The position numbers were made by a program, and so were the translations under genes. From positions 1-55,550 of the forward strand of contig NZ_JAFFZE010000033.1 in NCBI RefSeq assembly GCF_025165815.1: DNA of 55,550 nt, given 5' to 3'. Positions 46,326-54,146 of this stretch are shown here, in pieces. The notes under the pieces are model-generated. The model worked only from the letters and a program-made list of their open reading frames with translations. It did not search any database and was not told where the DNA came from. The stretch is from Actinophytocola gossypii. Lineage in GTDB: Bacteria; Actinomycetota; Actinomycetes; Mycobacteriales; Pseudonocardiaceae. Numbering within the stretch: the stretch's first letter is position 1; the number at the start of each line of letters is the position of its first letter.

Positions 46326-46975
46326 TCCAGGGTGTTCTGTTCGACTACTCCGGCACGCTGTTCCGCCTCGAGCCCGGCCCGGAGTGGCTGGCCGACGAGC
46401 CGAGGCGGGACGAGCTGTTCGCGCTGCTGACCGCGTCGACCCGGTCGGCGGAGCACCTGCCGGCGGAGCTCGCCGACGACTGGGCGCGCCGGGACCTCGA
46501 CCCGGAGACGCACCGCGCGGTGTACCTGGCGGCGCTGACCACCAGCGACATCCCGGTCGCGCCGGACGTGGCGGAGGTGCTGTACGAGCGGATGACCGAT
46601 CCGAGCGCGTGGCAGCCCTACCCGGACACGCTGCCGGCGCTGCGGCGGTTGCGGGCGGCCGGGGTGCGGGTGGCGGTGGTGAGCAACATCGCCTGGGACA
46701 TCCGGGAGGTGTTCGCCCTGCACGGCGCGGCGGACCTGGTGGACGAGTACGTCCTGTCCTACGAGGAGGGCGTGATGAAGCCGGATCCGAAGATCTTCAC
46801 GGTCGCCTGCCAGCGGCTCGGCGTCGACCCGGCGCGAACGCTGATGGTCGGCGACAGCGAGGACGCCGACGGCGGCGCGGTGTCGGTCGGCATGGATTTC
46901 GCCCTGGTGGAGCCGTCGCCGACGGACGAGCGGCCGAGCGCGCTGCTGGAGGCACTCGACGCGCGAGGCCGGTGA
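46322..46975 (+). CDS. HAD-superfamily hydrolase with atypical motif I
   Basis: A 217-residue HAD protein. Motif I is GVLFDYSGTLFRLE, with the second Asp replaced by Ser; motif II VVSNIAWDIR, the Lys in MKPDPKIF and motif IV MVGDSEDADGGA are present. The Tyr-Ser arrangement recalls haloacid dehalogenases more than phosphatases, but the substrate is unknown. The ATG at 46322 overlaps the TetR stop (ATGA), so both are translated from one message. Confidence 0.92.
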   Translation: MIQGVLFDYSGTLFRLEPGPEWLADEPRRDELFALLTASTRSAEHLPAELADDWARRDLDPETHRAVYLAALTTSDIPVAPDVAEVLYERMTDPSAWQPYPDTLPALRRLRAAGVRVAVVSNIAWDIREVFALHGAADLVDEYVLSYEEGVMKPDPKIFTVACQRLGVDPARTLMVGDSEDADGGAVSVGMDFALVEPSPTDERPSALLEALDARGR

Positions 46976-46996
46976 GCCTCGCTGACGGTGAGGTGC

Positions 46997-47461
46997 TCAG
47001 CGCGTGAGGGCGGTGAGCCGGTCGGTCCAGGTGCCGTGCGGGTCGAGTTCGGCGAGCCGGGCGTCGTCCTCGCGGCGGGTCAGCCGGATCAGCAGGTGGT
47101 CGGCGGAGAGCCGCTCGCCGGTGCCCTCGCCCCACTCGATGACCATGGCGGCGTCGACCAGCGAGGTGTCCAGGTCGAGGTCGTCCATCTCGTCGAGGCC
47201 GCCGAGCCGGTAGGCGTCCACGTGCACCAGTGGGATCCCGCGCCCATCCGGTGCCGGCCGGTGCTCGCGGGCGATGATGAACGTGGGCGAGCTGACCCGG
47301 CCCAGCACGCCGAGCCCGGCGGCGATCCCCTTGGCCAGCACGGTCTTCCCGGCGCCGAGCGGGCCGGCGAGCAGCACCAGGTCGCCGGGCTCGAGCAGCG
47401 CGCCGATCCGCCTGCCGAAGTCGAGCGTGTCCTGCTCGGTGGGGAGCTCGACCGCAGTCAC
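46997..47461 (-). CDS. tsaE: tRNA t6A biosynthesis ATPase TsaE
   Basis: A 154-residue P-loop protein, VTAVELPTEQDTLDFGRRIG..., with Walker A AGPLGAGKTVLAKGIAAG, SSPTFIIAREHR and the Walker-B-like VDAAMVIEWGEG. It drives the TsaBD cycle. The GTG at 47461 overlaps the alpha/beta hydrolase stop (GTGA); a GTG nine bases earlier (47470) is an alternative. alr-hydrolase-tsaE is a coupled run. tsaB lies 4 kb away. Confidence 0.95.
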   Translation of the reverse strand: MTAVELPTEQDTLDFGRRIGALLEPGDLVLLAGPLGAGKTVLAKGIAAGLGVLGRVSSPTFIIAREHRPAPDGRGIPLVHVDAYRLGGLDEMDDLDLDTSLVDAAMVIEWGEGTGERLSADHLLIRLTRREDDARLAELDPHGTWTDRLTALTR

Positions 47462-48519
47462 CTGCGCCACCATTTCCTGTCCTTCCCGTAGGCGCACCGC
47501 TGCGCCAGCATCACCAGGTGGTCGTTGACCAGCTGCGGCTGTTCGAACATGACCATGTGCCCCGCGCCGCGCACCCGCACCAGCTCGGCGTCCGGCAGCT
47601 CGACGGCCATCCGCTCGGCGTGCGAGAACGCGGTCATCCGGTCGGCGTCGCCGGAGAGCACCAGCACGTGGGTGTGCTTGAGCCCGGCGAGCGCGGCGTA
47701 GCGGTTGTGCGTGCCGAGGGTGTCGACGAAGTCGGCGAGCACCCGGACCGGGGTGGCGTCGAGCAGTTCGAGCAGGAAGTCGACCAGCGCGGGGCTGACG
47801 TCGCGGGAGCCGAACGCGAGGGAGCGGACCGCGCTGCGGGTGAGCTGCCCGCCGGCGGCGCGGACGAGTTCGACCATGCCGGGCTGCCAGTCGGCGAGCC
47901 GGCCGAGGCCGCGGGTCAGCGGGTTGTAGCGGGACAGCAGCGGCCGCGGCAACCCGCTCTTGCCGATCTCCCCGGCCGAGGTGCCGACGAACGCGACACC
48001 GCAGACCCGGTCGGCGAACAGCTCCGGACGCTGCTCGGCCAGGGCCATGATCGTCATCCCGCCCATGGAGTGTCCGACGAGGACGACGGGCCCGGCTGCG
48101 GTCTTGTCCAACACCTCGCCGAGGTCGCGCCCGAGCTGGTCGATGGTGCTGGAGGCCTCGGTGGCGCGGCCGGAGTCGCCGTGGCTGCGGTGGTCGTAGA
48201 GGACCTGGCGGACGCGCGGCTCGGTGAGCCGGGCGAGGGCCTTGCGCTGGAAGTGCCAGGAGCGGCGGGAGAGCGCGAACCCGTGCACGAACACCACGGT
48301 CAGCTCTGGCCGGCCGCCGTCCGCCGGGTCCACCTCCTCGACGGCCAGCTCGATCCCGTCGTCGGCGATGACGGTGTCGGTGCGGTCCGGCCGCAGCCGC
48401 CCGAGCGGCTCACCGGGCTCCCGGTCGTACCTGCGGCGGGACACGGCGAACGCGGTGCCCGCCGCGGCGAGCCCGATCGCGGTACCGATGATCGTGCCGA
48501 CCTTGCGGGAGACGGTCAC
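47458..48519 (-). CDS. Membrane-anchored alpha/beta hydrolase
   Basis: A 353-residue protein. An N-terminal hydrophobic helix (VGTIIGTAIGLAAAGTAFAV, about residues 7-26) is followed by basic residues and an alpha/beta hydrolase domain. The oxyanion segment is FVHGFALSRRSW, the nucleophile elbow GHSMGGMT, and the acid and base lie near LSGDADRMTAFSHAE and GAGHMVMFEQP. Substrate unknown. The gene is placed between alr and tsaE in many actinobacteria. It starts with GTG overlapping the alr stop and ends overlapping the tsaE start. Confidence 0.93.
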   Translation of the reverse strand: MTVSRKVGTIIGTAIGLAAAGTAFAVSRRRYDREPGEPLGRLRPDRTDTVIADDGIELAVEEVDPADGGRPELTVVFVHGFALSRRSWHFQRKALARLTEPRVRQVLYDHRSHGDSGRATEASSTIDQLGRDLGEVLDKTAAGPVVLVGHSMGGMTIMALAEQRPELFADRVCGVAFVGTSAGEIGKSGLPRPLLSRYNPLTRGLGRLADWQPGMVELVRAAGGQLTRSAVRSLAFGSRDVSPALVDFLLELLDATPVRVLADFVDTLGTHNRYAALAGLKHTHVLVLSGDADRMTAFSHAERMAVELPDAELVRVRGAGHMVMFEQPQLVNDHLVMLAQRCAYGKDRKWWRR

Positions 48520-49640
48520 CGCGCGTCCCGGTAGGTACGGACGATGCGGGGCCGGTACATCCCGGTGACGATCTCGTAGTCGATGGTCCCGATCGTGTTC
48601 GCCCATTCGGTGGCCGTCGGCTCACCCCGCGTGCCGTCCCCGAACAGCACGACCTCCTCGCCGACCGGGACGCGGTCGTCCCCGCAGTCCACGACGAGCT
48701 GGTCCATGCAGACCCGCCCGACGACCGGCCGCCGCCGCCCAGCGAGGAGGACGTCCATCCGCCCGGAGAGCAGCCGCGGCACCCCGTCGGCGTACCCGAC
48801 CGGAACCAACGCGAGATTCGTGTCCCGGTCGGCCGTCCAGGTCTGCCCGTAGGACACCGACTCCCCCGCCGCGATCCGCTTGGTGAGCGCGACCGAGGAG
48901 CGAAAGGTCATCGCCGGCCGCAGGTCCTGCGCGTAGGGCAGCGGGTTCAGCCCGTACATCGCGATCCCGACCCGTACGAGGTCGAAGTGCAGGTCGGGCC
49001 GGTCCAGCGTGGCCGCCGAGTTCGCCAGGTGCCGCACGGGCGTGCCCGCCGCCGCGCAGGCCTCCCGGAACCTCCGCGCCTGCAGGTCCACCGAAGGATG
49101 CCCCGGCTCATCCGCGCAGGCGAGGTGGGACCACACGCCCACCAGCTCGACCTCCGGCGCGCCCGCAGCGGCCGCCACCAACTCCGCCCACTCGTTAGGG
49201 GGACACCCGTTCCGGGACAACCCCGTGTCGATCTTCAAATGCACCCTGGCCCGCGCGCCGGCCGCCCGCGCCCCCTCGACGATCGCCCCCAACTCGCGGC
49301 TGCTGGAAACCGACAGGTCGATCCCCGCCGCGACACCAGGCGCGAAGTCGGTGTCGATGGTGTCGAGCCAGCTCAGCACCGGTACGTCGATGCCAGCGTC
49401 CCGGAGCGCGAGCGCCTCCCCGAGCGAACAGACCCCGAGCCAGGCGGCCCCGGCCTCGACAGCGGCCCGAGCGACCGGCACGGCCCCGTGCCCGTACCCA
49501 TCGGCCTTGACAACGGCCATCGTCGCGGCCCCGGACGCGCCCGCCCGCGCCACGAGCAGCGAGACATTGTGCCGAACAGCCCCAAGATCAACGACGACCT
49601 CGGCCCGAGGCAGGTTCCCATCAGCCATAACGCGCTTCAT
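48516..49640 (-). CDS. alr: Alanine racemase
   Basis: A 374-residue fold-type III PLP enzyme. The PLP Lys lies in MAVVKADGYGHGAVPV and the opposite catalytic Tyr in SVSYGQTWTADRD; HLKIDTGLSRNG is also conserved. It supplies D-Ala for peptidoglycan. The ATG at 49640 gives MKRVMADGNLPRAEVVVD; an inner ATG at 49628 is possible. It begins a coupled run alr-hydrolase-tsaE, and its upstream region holds a pair of DnaA-box matches and short repeats. Confidence 0.97.
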   Translation of the reverse strand: MKRVMADGNLPRAEVVVDLGAVRHNVSLLVARAGASGAATMAVVKADGYGHGAVPVARAAVEAGAAWLGVCSLGEALALRDAGIDVPVLSWLDTIDTDFAPGVAAGIDLSVSSSRELGAIVEGARAAGARARVHLKIDTGLSRNGCPPNEWAELVAAAAGAPEVELVGVWSHLACADEPGHPSVDLQARRFREACAAAGTPVRHLANSAATLDRPDLHFDLVRVGIAMYGLNPLPYAQDLRPAMTFRSSVALTKRIAAGESVSYGQTWTADRDTNLALVPVGYADGVPRLLSGRMDVLLAGRRRPVVGRVCMDQLVVDCGDDRVPVGEEVVLFGDGTRGEPTATEWANTIGTIDYEIVTGMYRPRIVRTYRDAR

Positions 49641-49973
49641 GCTCCCACAGCGCAGGGAGCACCCCCGCGCCCAGCCGCGCCCAAATCCATCGGCCCCAAA
49701 CCCAGCCGCGCCCAGACCCAGCCGCGCTCAAACCCAGCCGCCCCTCGACCCGGTGCGATAGCAAACACCCGCCCTCAGACGTCCCCACCGCGCGCAAGGG
49801 GGACCCCTGAGTTCCACACTACCGCCGAGCACCGACGATCCCGGTCGATGAGCACCAGGCCTGTGGACAACTCGGCCCCCGATCCAGGCTGTGGACAACT
49901 ACCCGGGCTCGCTACCGCCCCGCGGGCACGATCGCTTCATGACCCGCCAGCACACCGTCCACCGACGCTCCCC
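49641..49973. other. Intergenic region with short degenerate repeats and DnaA-box pair
   Basis: This 333 bp lies between the nnr stop and the alr start. From about 49665 to 49745 the word CCCAGCCGCGCCCA recurs imperfectly about five times. Further along are the two DnaA-box matches. No gene is supported. The alr promoter must lie here, but no clear hexamers were picked. Confidence 0.6.
49862..49898 (-). promoter_or_regulatory. Two DnaA-box matches 28 bp apart
   Basis: TGTGGACAA occurs at 49862-49870 and 49890-49898, each the exact complement of TTGTCCACA, with identical flanks (C before, CT or CTA after). Two perfect 9-mers this close are unlikely by chance. There is no dnaA or dnaN nearby, so this is not an origin. 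Confidence 0.5.
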
Positions 49974-51401
49974 CTACCGACCCGCCGCCACGACCGCCTC
50001 GCGTACCGCGCCCGGAATGGCGTCCACGACCACCGACGCCGATGTCGGCGCACCCCCCGCGGCCAGCACACCCGCACGCACATGCACCCAACTCGCACAC
50101 CCCACCGCCAGCAGCGGGTCCCCACCCGCCGCCAGCGCCGCCCCGACCAGCCCCGTCAGCACGTCCCCCGACCCCGCCGTCGCCAGCCACGACGAGGCGG
50201 CCGGGCTCACCAGCGTCCGCCCGTCCGGCTCCGCGATCACCGTCGCGTTCCCCTTCAACAGCACCAGCACGCCCAGGCGCGAGGCCAACGCCCGCGCCGC
50301 CGCCACCCGATCCACCCCGAGCGAGATCCCCAACGGCTCGGCCAGCCGCGCGAACTCCCGGTCATGCGGCGTCAGCACCACGACCTGGTCCGGATCCCGG
50401 CGGTCCCACAGCTCCGGGTACCGCGCCAGCAGCGTGATCCCGTCCGCGTCGACACACGTCGGCACCCCGGCACCGAGCACCGCCCCGAGCACATCACGGC
50501 TCACCTGGCCGGTACCCAGACCGGGCCCCGCCACCCACGCCTGCACCCGCCCCGCGTCCGCCACCGACCCCGTCGCGACCACCTCCGGCCAGCGCGAGCG
50601 CACCTCGTCGGCCGCCCAGCCGGCGTACCGCACCATCCCGGACGTCGCCCGCACCGCCGCGCCCGTCGTCAGCACCGCCGCACCCGGATACGTCGCCGAG
50701 CCGGCCGCGACCCCCGTCACTCCCTGGGTGTACTTGTCGTCCGCCGGCCCGGGCAGCCGCCACGCGCGCCCCACGTCCGCCGCCTCCAGCACCCGCAGGT
50801 TCGGATCCGGCAGGTCCAGCCCCAGGTCAACCACCCGCACGTCACCCGATCGGGCGGACAGCACGTGCACCGGCTTGCGCGCGCCGAACGTCACCGTCAC
50901 CGCCGCGTCCACCGCCGCACCCGGCGCGTCGCCGGTGTCCGGGTCGACCCCGCTGGGCAGGTCGACGGCCAGCACCGGAGCCGCGAGCCGCGACACCCAG
51001 TCCGCGGCCTCGGCACGCAGCGGACCCCGCGCGGACAGACCGACGATGCCGTCGATCACCAGGTCCGCCCGGTCGGCGATCCCCACCCGACCACCGGACC
51101 GGCGCAACGCCGCCAGCCCCTCCACGTGTGCGCGATCCGGCGCCAGCAACACGGCGGTCACCGCGACACCCCGACGCCGCAGGAAGTGCCCGGCCCACAA
51201 CGCGTCGCCGCCGTTGTTGCCCGAGCCGACCAGCAGCACGACCCGCCGCCCGCGCACCCCGCCGGTCCGCTCGCGCAGCACCTCGGCCGCCGCGACGGCC
51301 ACGCCGAACGCCGCCCGGCGCATCAGCGCCCCGGCCGGCGTGCGCGCGAGCGCCTCGTCCTCGGCGGCCCTGACCTGCCCGACCGTCCACACGCCGTACA
51401 C
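49974..51401 (-). CDS. nnr: Bifunctional NAD(P)H-hydrate epimerase/dehydratase
   Basis: A 475-residue metabolite-repair enzyme. The N-terminal epimerase half shows VVLLVGSGNNGGDALWAGHF and VIDGIVGLSARGPLR with AVDLPSGVDPDTGD. The C-terminal ADP-dependent dehydratase half shows GPADDKYTQGVTGVAAGSAT, VVLTPHDREFARLA, VLLKGNATVIAEPDG and WLATAGSGDVLTGLVGA. It restores hydrated NADH and NADPH. The GTG start lies 4 bp after the glmS stop, so both are in one operon, as around Rv3433c-Rv3436c. Confidence 0.96.
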   Translation of the reverse strand: MYGVWTVGQVRAAEDEALARTPAGALMRRAAFGVAVAAAEVLRERTGGVRGRRVVLLVGSGNNGGDALWAGHFLRRRGVAVTAVLLAPDRAHVEGLAALRRSGGRVGIADRADLVIDGIVGLSARGPLRAEAADWVSRLAAPVLAVDLPSGVDPDTGDAPGAAVDAAVTVTFGARKPVHVLSARSGDVRVVDLGLDLPDPNLRVLEAADVGRAWRLPGPADDKYTQGVTGVAAGSATYPGAAVLTTGAAVRATSGMVRYAGWAADEVRSRWPEVVATGSVADAGRVQAWVAGPGLGTGQVSRDVLGAVLGAGVPTCVDADGITLLARYPELWDRRDPDQVVVLTPHDREFARLAEPLGISLGVDRVAAARALASRLGVLVLLKGNATVIAEPDGRTLVSPAASSWLATAGSGDVLTGLVGAALAAGGDPLLAVGCASWVHVRAGVLAAGGAPTSASVVVDAIPGAVREAVVAAGR

Positions 51402-51405
51402 GCCG

Positions 51406-53265
51406 CTACTCCACCGTGACCGACTTCGCCAGGTTCCGCGGCTTGTCCACGTCGTAGCCGCGCGTCCTGGCGATCTCGGCGGCCAGCACCTGCAGCGGCA
51501 CCGTCGACACCAGCGGCTGCATCAGCGTCGGCACCGCCGGCACCTCCACCAGCTCGTCGGCGAACGGGCGCACGGTCTCGTCGCCCTCCTCGGCGATCAC
51601 GATCGTCCGCGCGCCGCGCGCCTGGATCTCGGAGATGTTCGACAGCAGCTTCTGGTGCAGCACCGCCCGCCCCTTCGGCGACGGCATCACCACCACCACC
51701 GGCAGGCCCTCCTCGATCAGCGCGATCGGGCCGTGCTTGAGCTCACCCGCCGCGAAGCCCTCGGCGTGCATGTACGCGAGCTCCTTGAGCTTGAGCGCGC
51801 CCTCCAACGCCACCGGGTAGCCGACGTGCCGGCCGAGGAACAGCACCGCCTTCGCCTCGGCCAGCGAGCGGCCGAGCGACCGGACCTTCTCGACCGTGCC
51901 GAGCACCCGCGCGACCGCGTCCGGCATCGCACACAGCCCGTCGTACTCGCGGGCGACCTCGTCCGGGTACTTGGTGCCCCGTGCCTGCGCGAGGGCCAGC
52001 CCGACCAGGTAGATCGCCGCGATCTGGGCCAGGAACGTCTTGGTCGACGCCACCCCGACCTCCGGGCCGGCGTGGGTGTAGAGCACGGCGTCGGACTCGC
52101 GCGGGATCTGCGCGCCGTTGGTGTTGCAGACCGCGAGCACCCTGGCCTTCTGCTCGCGCGCGTGCCGCACGGCCTCCAGCGTGTCGGCGGTCTCCCCGGA
52201 CTGCGACACGGCCACGACCAGGGTGTCCCGGTCGAGCACCGGGTCCCGGTAGCGGAACTCCGAGGCCAGCTCGACCTCGACCGGCAGCCGGGTCCAGTGC
52301 TCGATCGCGTACTTGGCGACCAGGCCGGAGTGGTACGCGGTCCCGCACGCCACCACGAACACCTTGTCCACGTCCCGCAGGTCCTGGTCGGATATCCGCT
52401 GCTCGTCGAGGATGATCCGGCCGTCACCGAAGTGGCCGCGCAGCGTGTCGGCCAGCGCCGTCGGCTGCTCCTCGATCTCCTTGAGCATGAAGTACTCGTG
52501 GCCGCCCTTCTCGGCGGCCGAGAGATCCCAGTCGACCCGGAACGGCCGGGTGTCGACGTCCTCGCCGGCGAAGTCGGTGACCCGGTAGCCATCGCGGGTG
52601 ATCGTCACCACCTGGTCCTGGCCCAGCTCCACGGCGTCGCGGGTGTGCTCGATGAACGCGGCGACGTCGGAGGCGACGAACGTCTCTCCCTCGCCGAGTC
52701 CCACCACCAGCGGCGACGACCGGCGGGCGGCGACGATCAGGTCCGGCTGGTCCACGTGCGTGACGACCAGCGTGAACGCGCCGTCGAGCCGGCGGCAGAC
52801 CGCACGGACGCTGGCCGGCAGGTCACCCGCGGTGTCACCCGCGTCGTAGGCGTGCGCGACCAGGTGGGCGGCGGTCTCGGTGTCGGTGTCGCTGGTGAAC
52901 TCGACCCCGCCCGCCTCCAGCTCGGCGCGCAGCGCGGCGAAGTTCTCGATGATCCCGTTGTGCACCACGGCGACCCGGTTGGTCACGTCGCGGTGCGGGT
53001 GGGAGTTCCGGTCGACCGGCGGGCCGTGCGTGGCCCAGCGGGTGTGCCCCATGCCGGCGGTACCGGCGAACCCGTCACGGCCGACCTCGTCGAGCCGGGC
53101 CTCCAGGTTGGTCAGCCGCCCGGCCTTCCGCTCGACCGCGAGCCCCTGACCAGCGAGGACGGCGACGCCCGCCGAGTCGTACCCACGGTACTCGAGCCGC
53201 CGCAGGCCGCCCAGGACGACCTCGAGCGCGGGGCGATGCCCTACGTATCCCACGATTCCGCACAC
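51406..53265 (-). CDS. glmS: Glutamine-fructose-6-phosphate aminotransferase
   Basis: A 619-residue enzyme of normal length. The N-terminal nucleophile is Cys2 in MCGIVGYVGHRPALEVVLGG, with RRLEYRGYDSAGVAVL and TRWATHGPPVDRNSHPH. Two SIS domains follow (VVACGTAYHSGLVAKY, AVSQSGETADTLEAVRHA), and the end is RNLAKSVTVE. It makes glucosamine-6-phosphate, the first step to UDP-GlcNAc for peptidoglycan. It is divergent from an alpha/beta hydrolase with 64 bp between, and leads into nnr. Confidence 0.98.
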   Translation of the reverse strand: MCGIVGYVGHRPALEVVLGGLRRLEYRGYDSAGVAVLAGQGLAVERKAGRLTNLEARLDEVGRDGFAGTAGMGHTRWATHGPPVDRNSHPHRDVTNRVAVVHNGIIENFAALRAELEAGGVEFTSDTDTETAAHLVAHAYDAGDTAGDLPASVRAVCRRLDGAFTLVVTHVDQPDLIVAARRSSPLVVGLGEGETFVASDVAAFIEHTRDAVELGQDQVVTITRDGYRVTDFAGEDVDTRPFRVDWDLSAAEKGGHEYFMLKEIEEQPTALADTLRGHFGDGRIILDEQRISDQDLRDVDKVFVVACGTAYHSGLVAKYAIEHWTRLPVEVELASEFRYRDPVLDRDTLVVAVSQSGETADTLEAVRHAREQKARVLAVCNTNGAQIPRESDAVLYTHAGPEVGVASTKTFLAQIAAIYLVGLALAQARGTKYPDEVAREYDGLCAMPDAVARVLGTVEKVRSLGRSLAEAKAVLFLGRHVGYPVALEGALKLKELAYMHAEGFAAGELKHGPIALIEEGLPVVVVMPSPKGRAVLHQKLLSNISEIQARGARTIVIAEEGDETVRPFADELVEVPAVPTLMQPLVSTVPLQVLAAEIARTRGYDVDKPRNLAKSVTVE

Positions 53266-53329
53266 TCGTCAGAGCGTAACGAGGCCGGGCGGCGGCGGCC
53301 CGCCCCGGATCTCGATAGGGTCACCGTTC

Positions 53330-54142
53330 ATGGCGACCAGGCTGGCGAGCAAGGCGAAGCACCTCGTCGAGGAGCTGTCGCACCAGGGGCCGCACCGGGT
53401 ACTGCGCGGCGACCTCGCCCTGGTGGGGCTGCCGGGCGTGGTGCACACACCGGCCGAGGGGCTGGGGCTGCCGGCGGTGGCGTTCGCACACGGGTGGCTG
53501 CAGCCACCGGTGCGGTACCGGGGGCTGTTGCGGCACCTGGCGTCGTGGGGGTTCGTGGTGGCCGCGCCCGGGACGCAGCTCGGTCCGCTGGCGTCCCACC
53601 GCCTGTTCGCGGCCGACCTGCGGACGGCGCTGGACGTGTGCACCGGCGTGCGGCTCGGCGACGGTTCGGTGAGCGTGGACGCCGGGAAGCTCGGGCTGGC
53701 CGGACACTCGGTGGGTGGGGGCTGCGCGGTCCTGGCCGCGGCCGAGGACTCCCGGGTGCGCGCGGTGGCGACCATGGCCGCCACCCAGACCAAGCCGTTC
53801 GCGACCGACGCGGCGAGCCGGTGCGGGATGCCGTCGCTGCACCTCGCGGCGGGCAAGGACCTGGTGGCGCCCGCGGTCGGCCACGCGAGCCTGATCGCCT
53901 CCAACTGGGCGGGCGAGGCCGGCCTTCGGACCCTGCCGAAGGCGACGCACATGGGCTTCACCGAGGGACGACACTGGTCGAACCTGCTGCTCCCCGGCAA
54001 GGCGGAGTACGCCACCCAGCGCGTCGCACGTGTCCTGCTGACCGCGTTCTTCCTGGTCCACCTGGCCGGCAACCGCCGCTACGCCCCGGTCCTCGACGCC
54101 GACGTCAAGGGCACCGTCATCGAGACCGCCCAGGCGGCCTGA
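53330..54142 (+). CDS. Alpha/beta hydrolase (dienelactone hydrolase or lipase-like)
   Basis: A 270-residue protein. The oxyanion region is VAFAHGWLQPPVRYRGLLRH, the nucleophile elbow AGHSVGGGCAVLAAAED, and later LHLAAGKDLVAPAVGH and KATHMGF provide the acid and the base His. The size and PPVRYRGLL...WGFVV pattern resemble chlorophyllase/PETase-type hydrolases. No signal peptide is visible. The substrate is unknown. Its stop is 4 bp from that of the convergent gene at the right edge. Confidence 0.9.
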   Translation: MATRLASKAKHLVEELSHQGPHRVLRGDLALVGLPGVVHTPAEGLGLPAVAFAHGWLQPPVRYRGLLRHLASWGFVVAAPGTQLGPLASHRLFAADLRTALDVCTGVRLGDGSVSVDAGKLGLAGHSVGGGCAVLAAAEDSRVRAVATMAATQTKPFATDAASRCGMPSLHLAAGKDLVAPAVGHASLIASNWAGEAGLRTLPKATHMGFTEGRHWSNLLLPGKAEYATQRVARVLLTAFFLVHLAGNRRYAPVLDADVKGTVIETAQAA

Positions 54143-54146
54143 CCGC

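Noticed and set aside
49862-49898. Replication origin
   Set aside because: Only two DnaA boxes, no dnaA, dnaN or AT-rich region.
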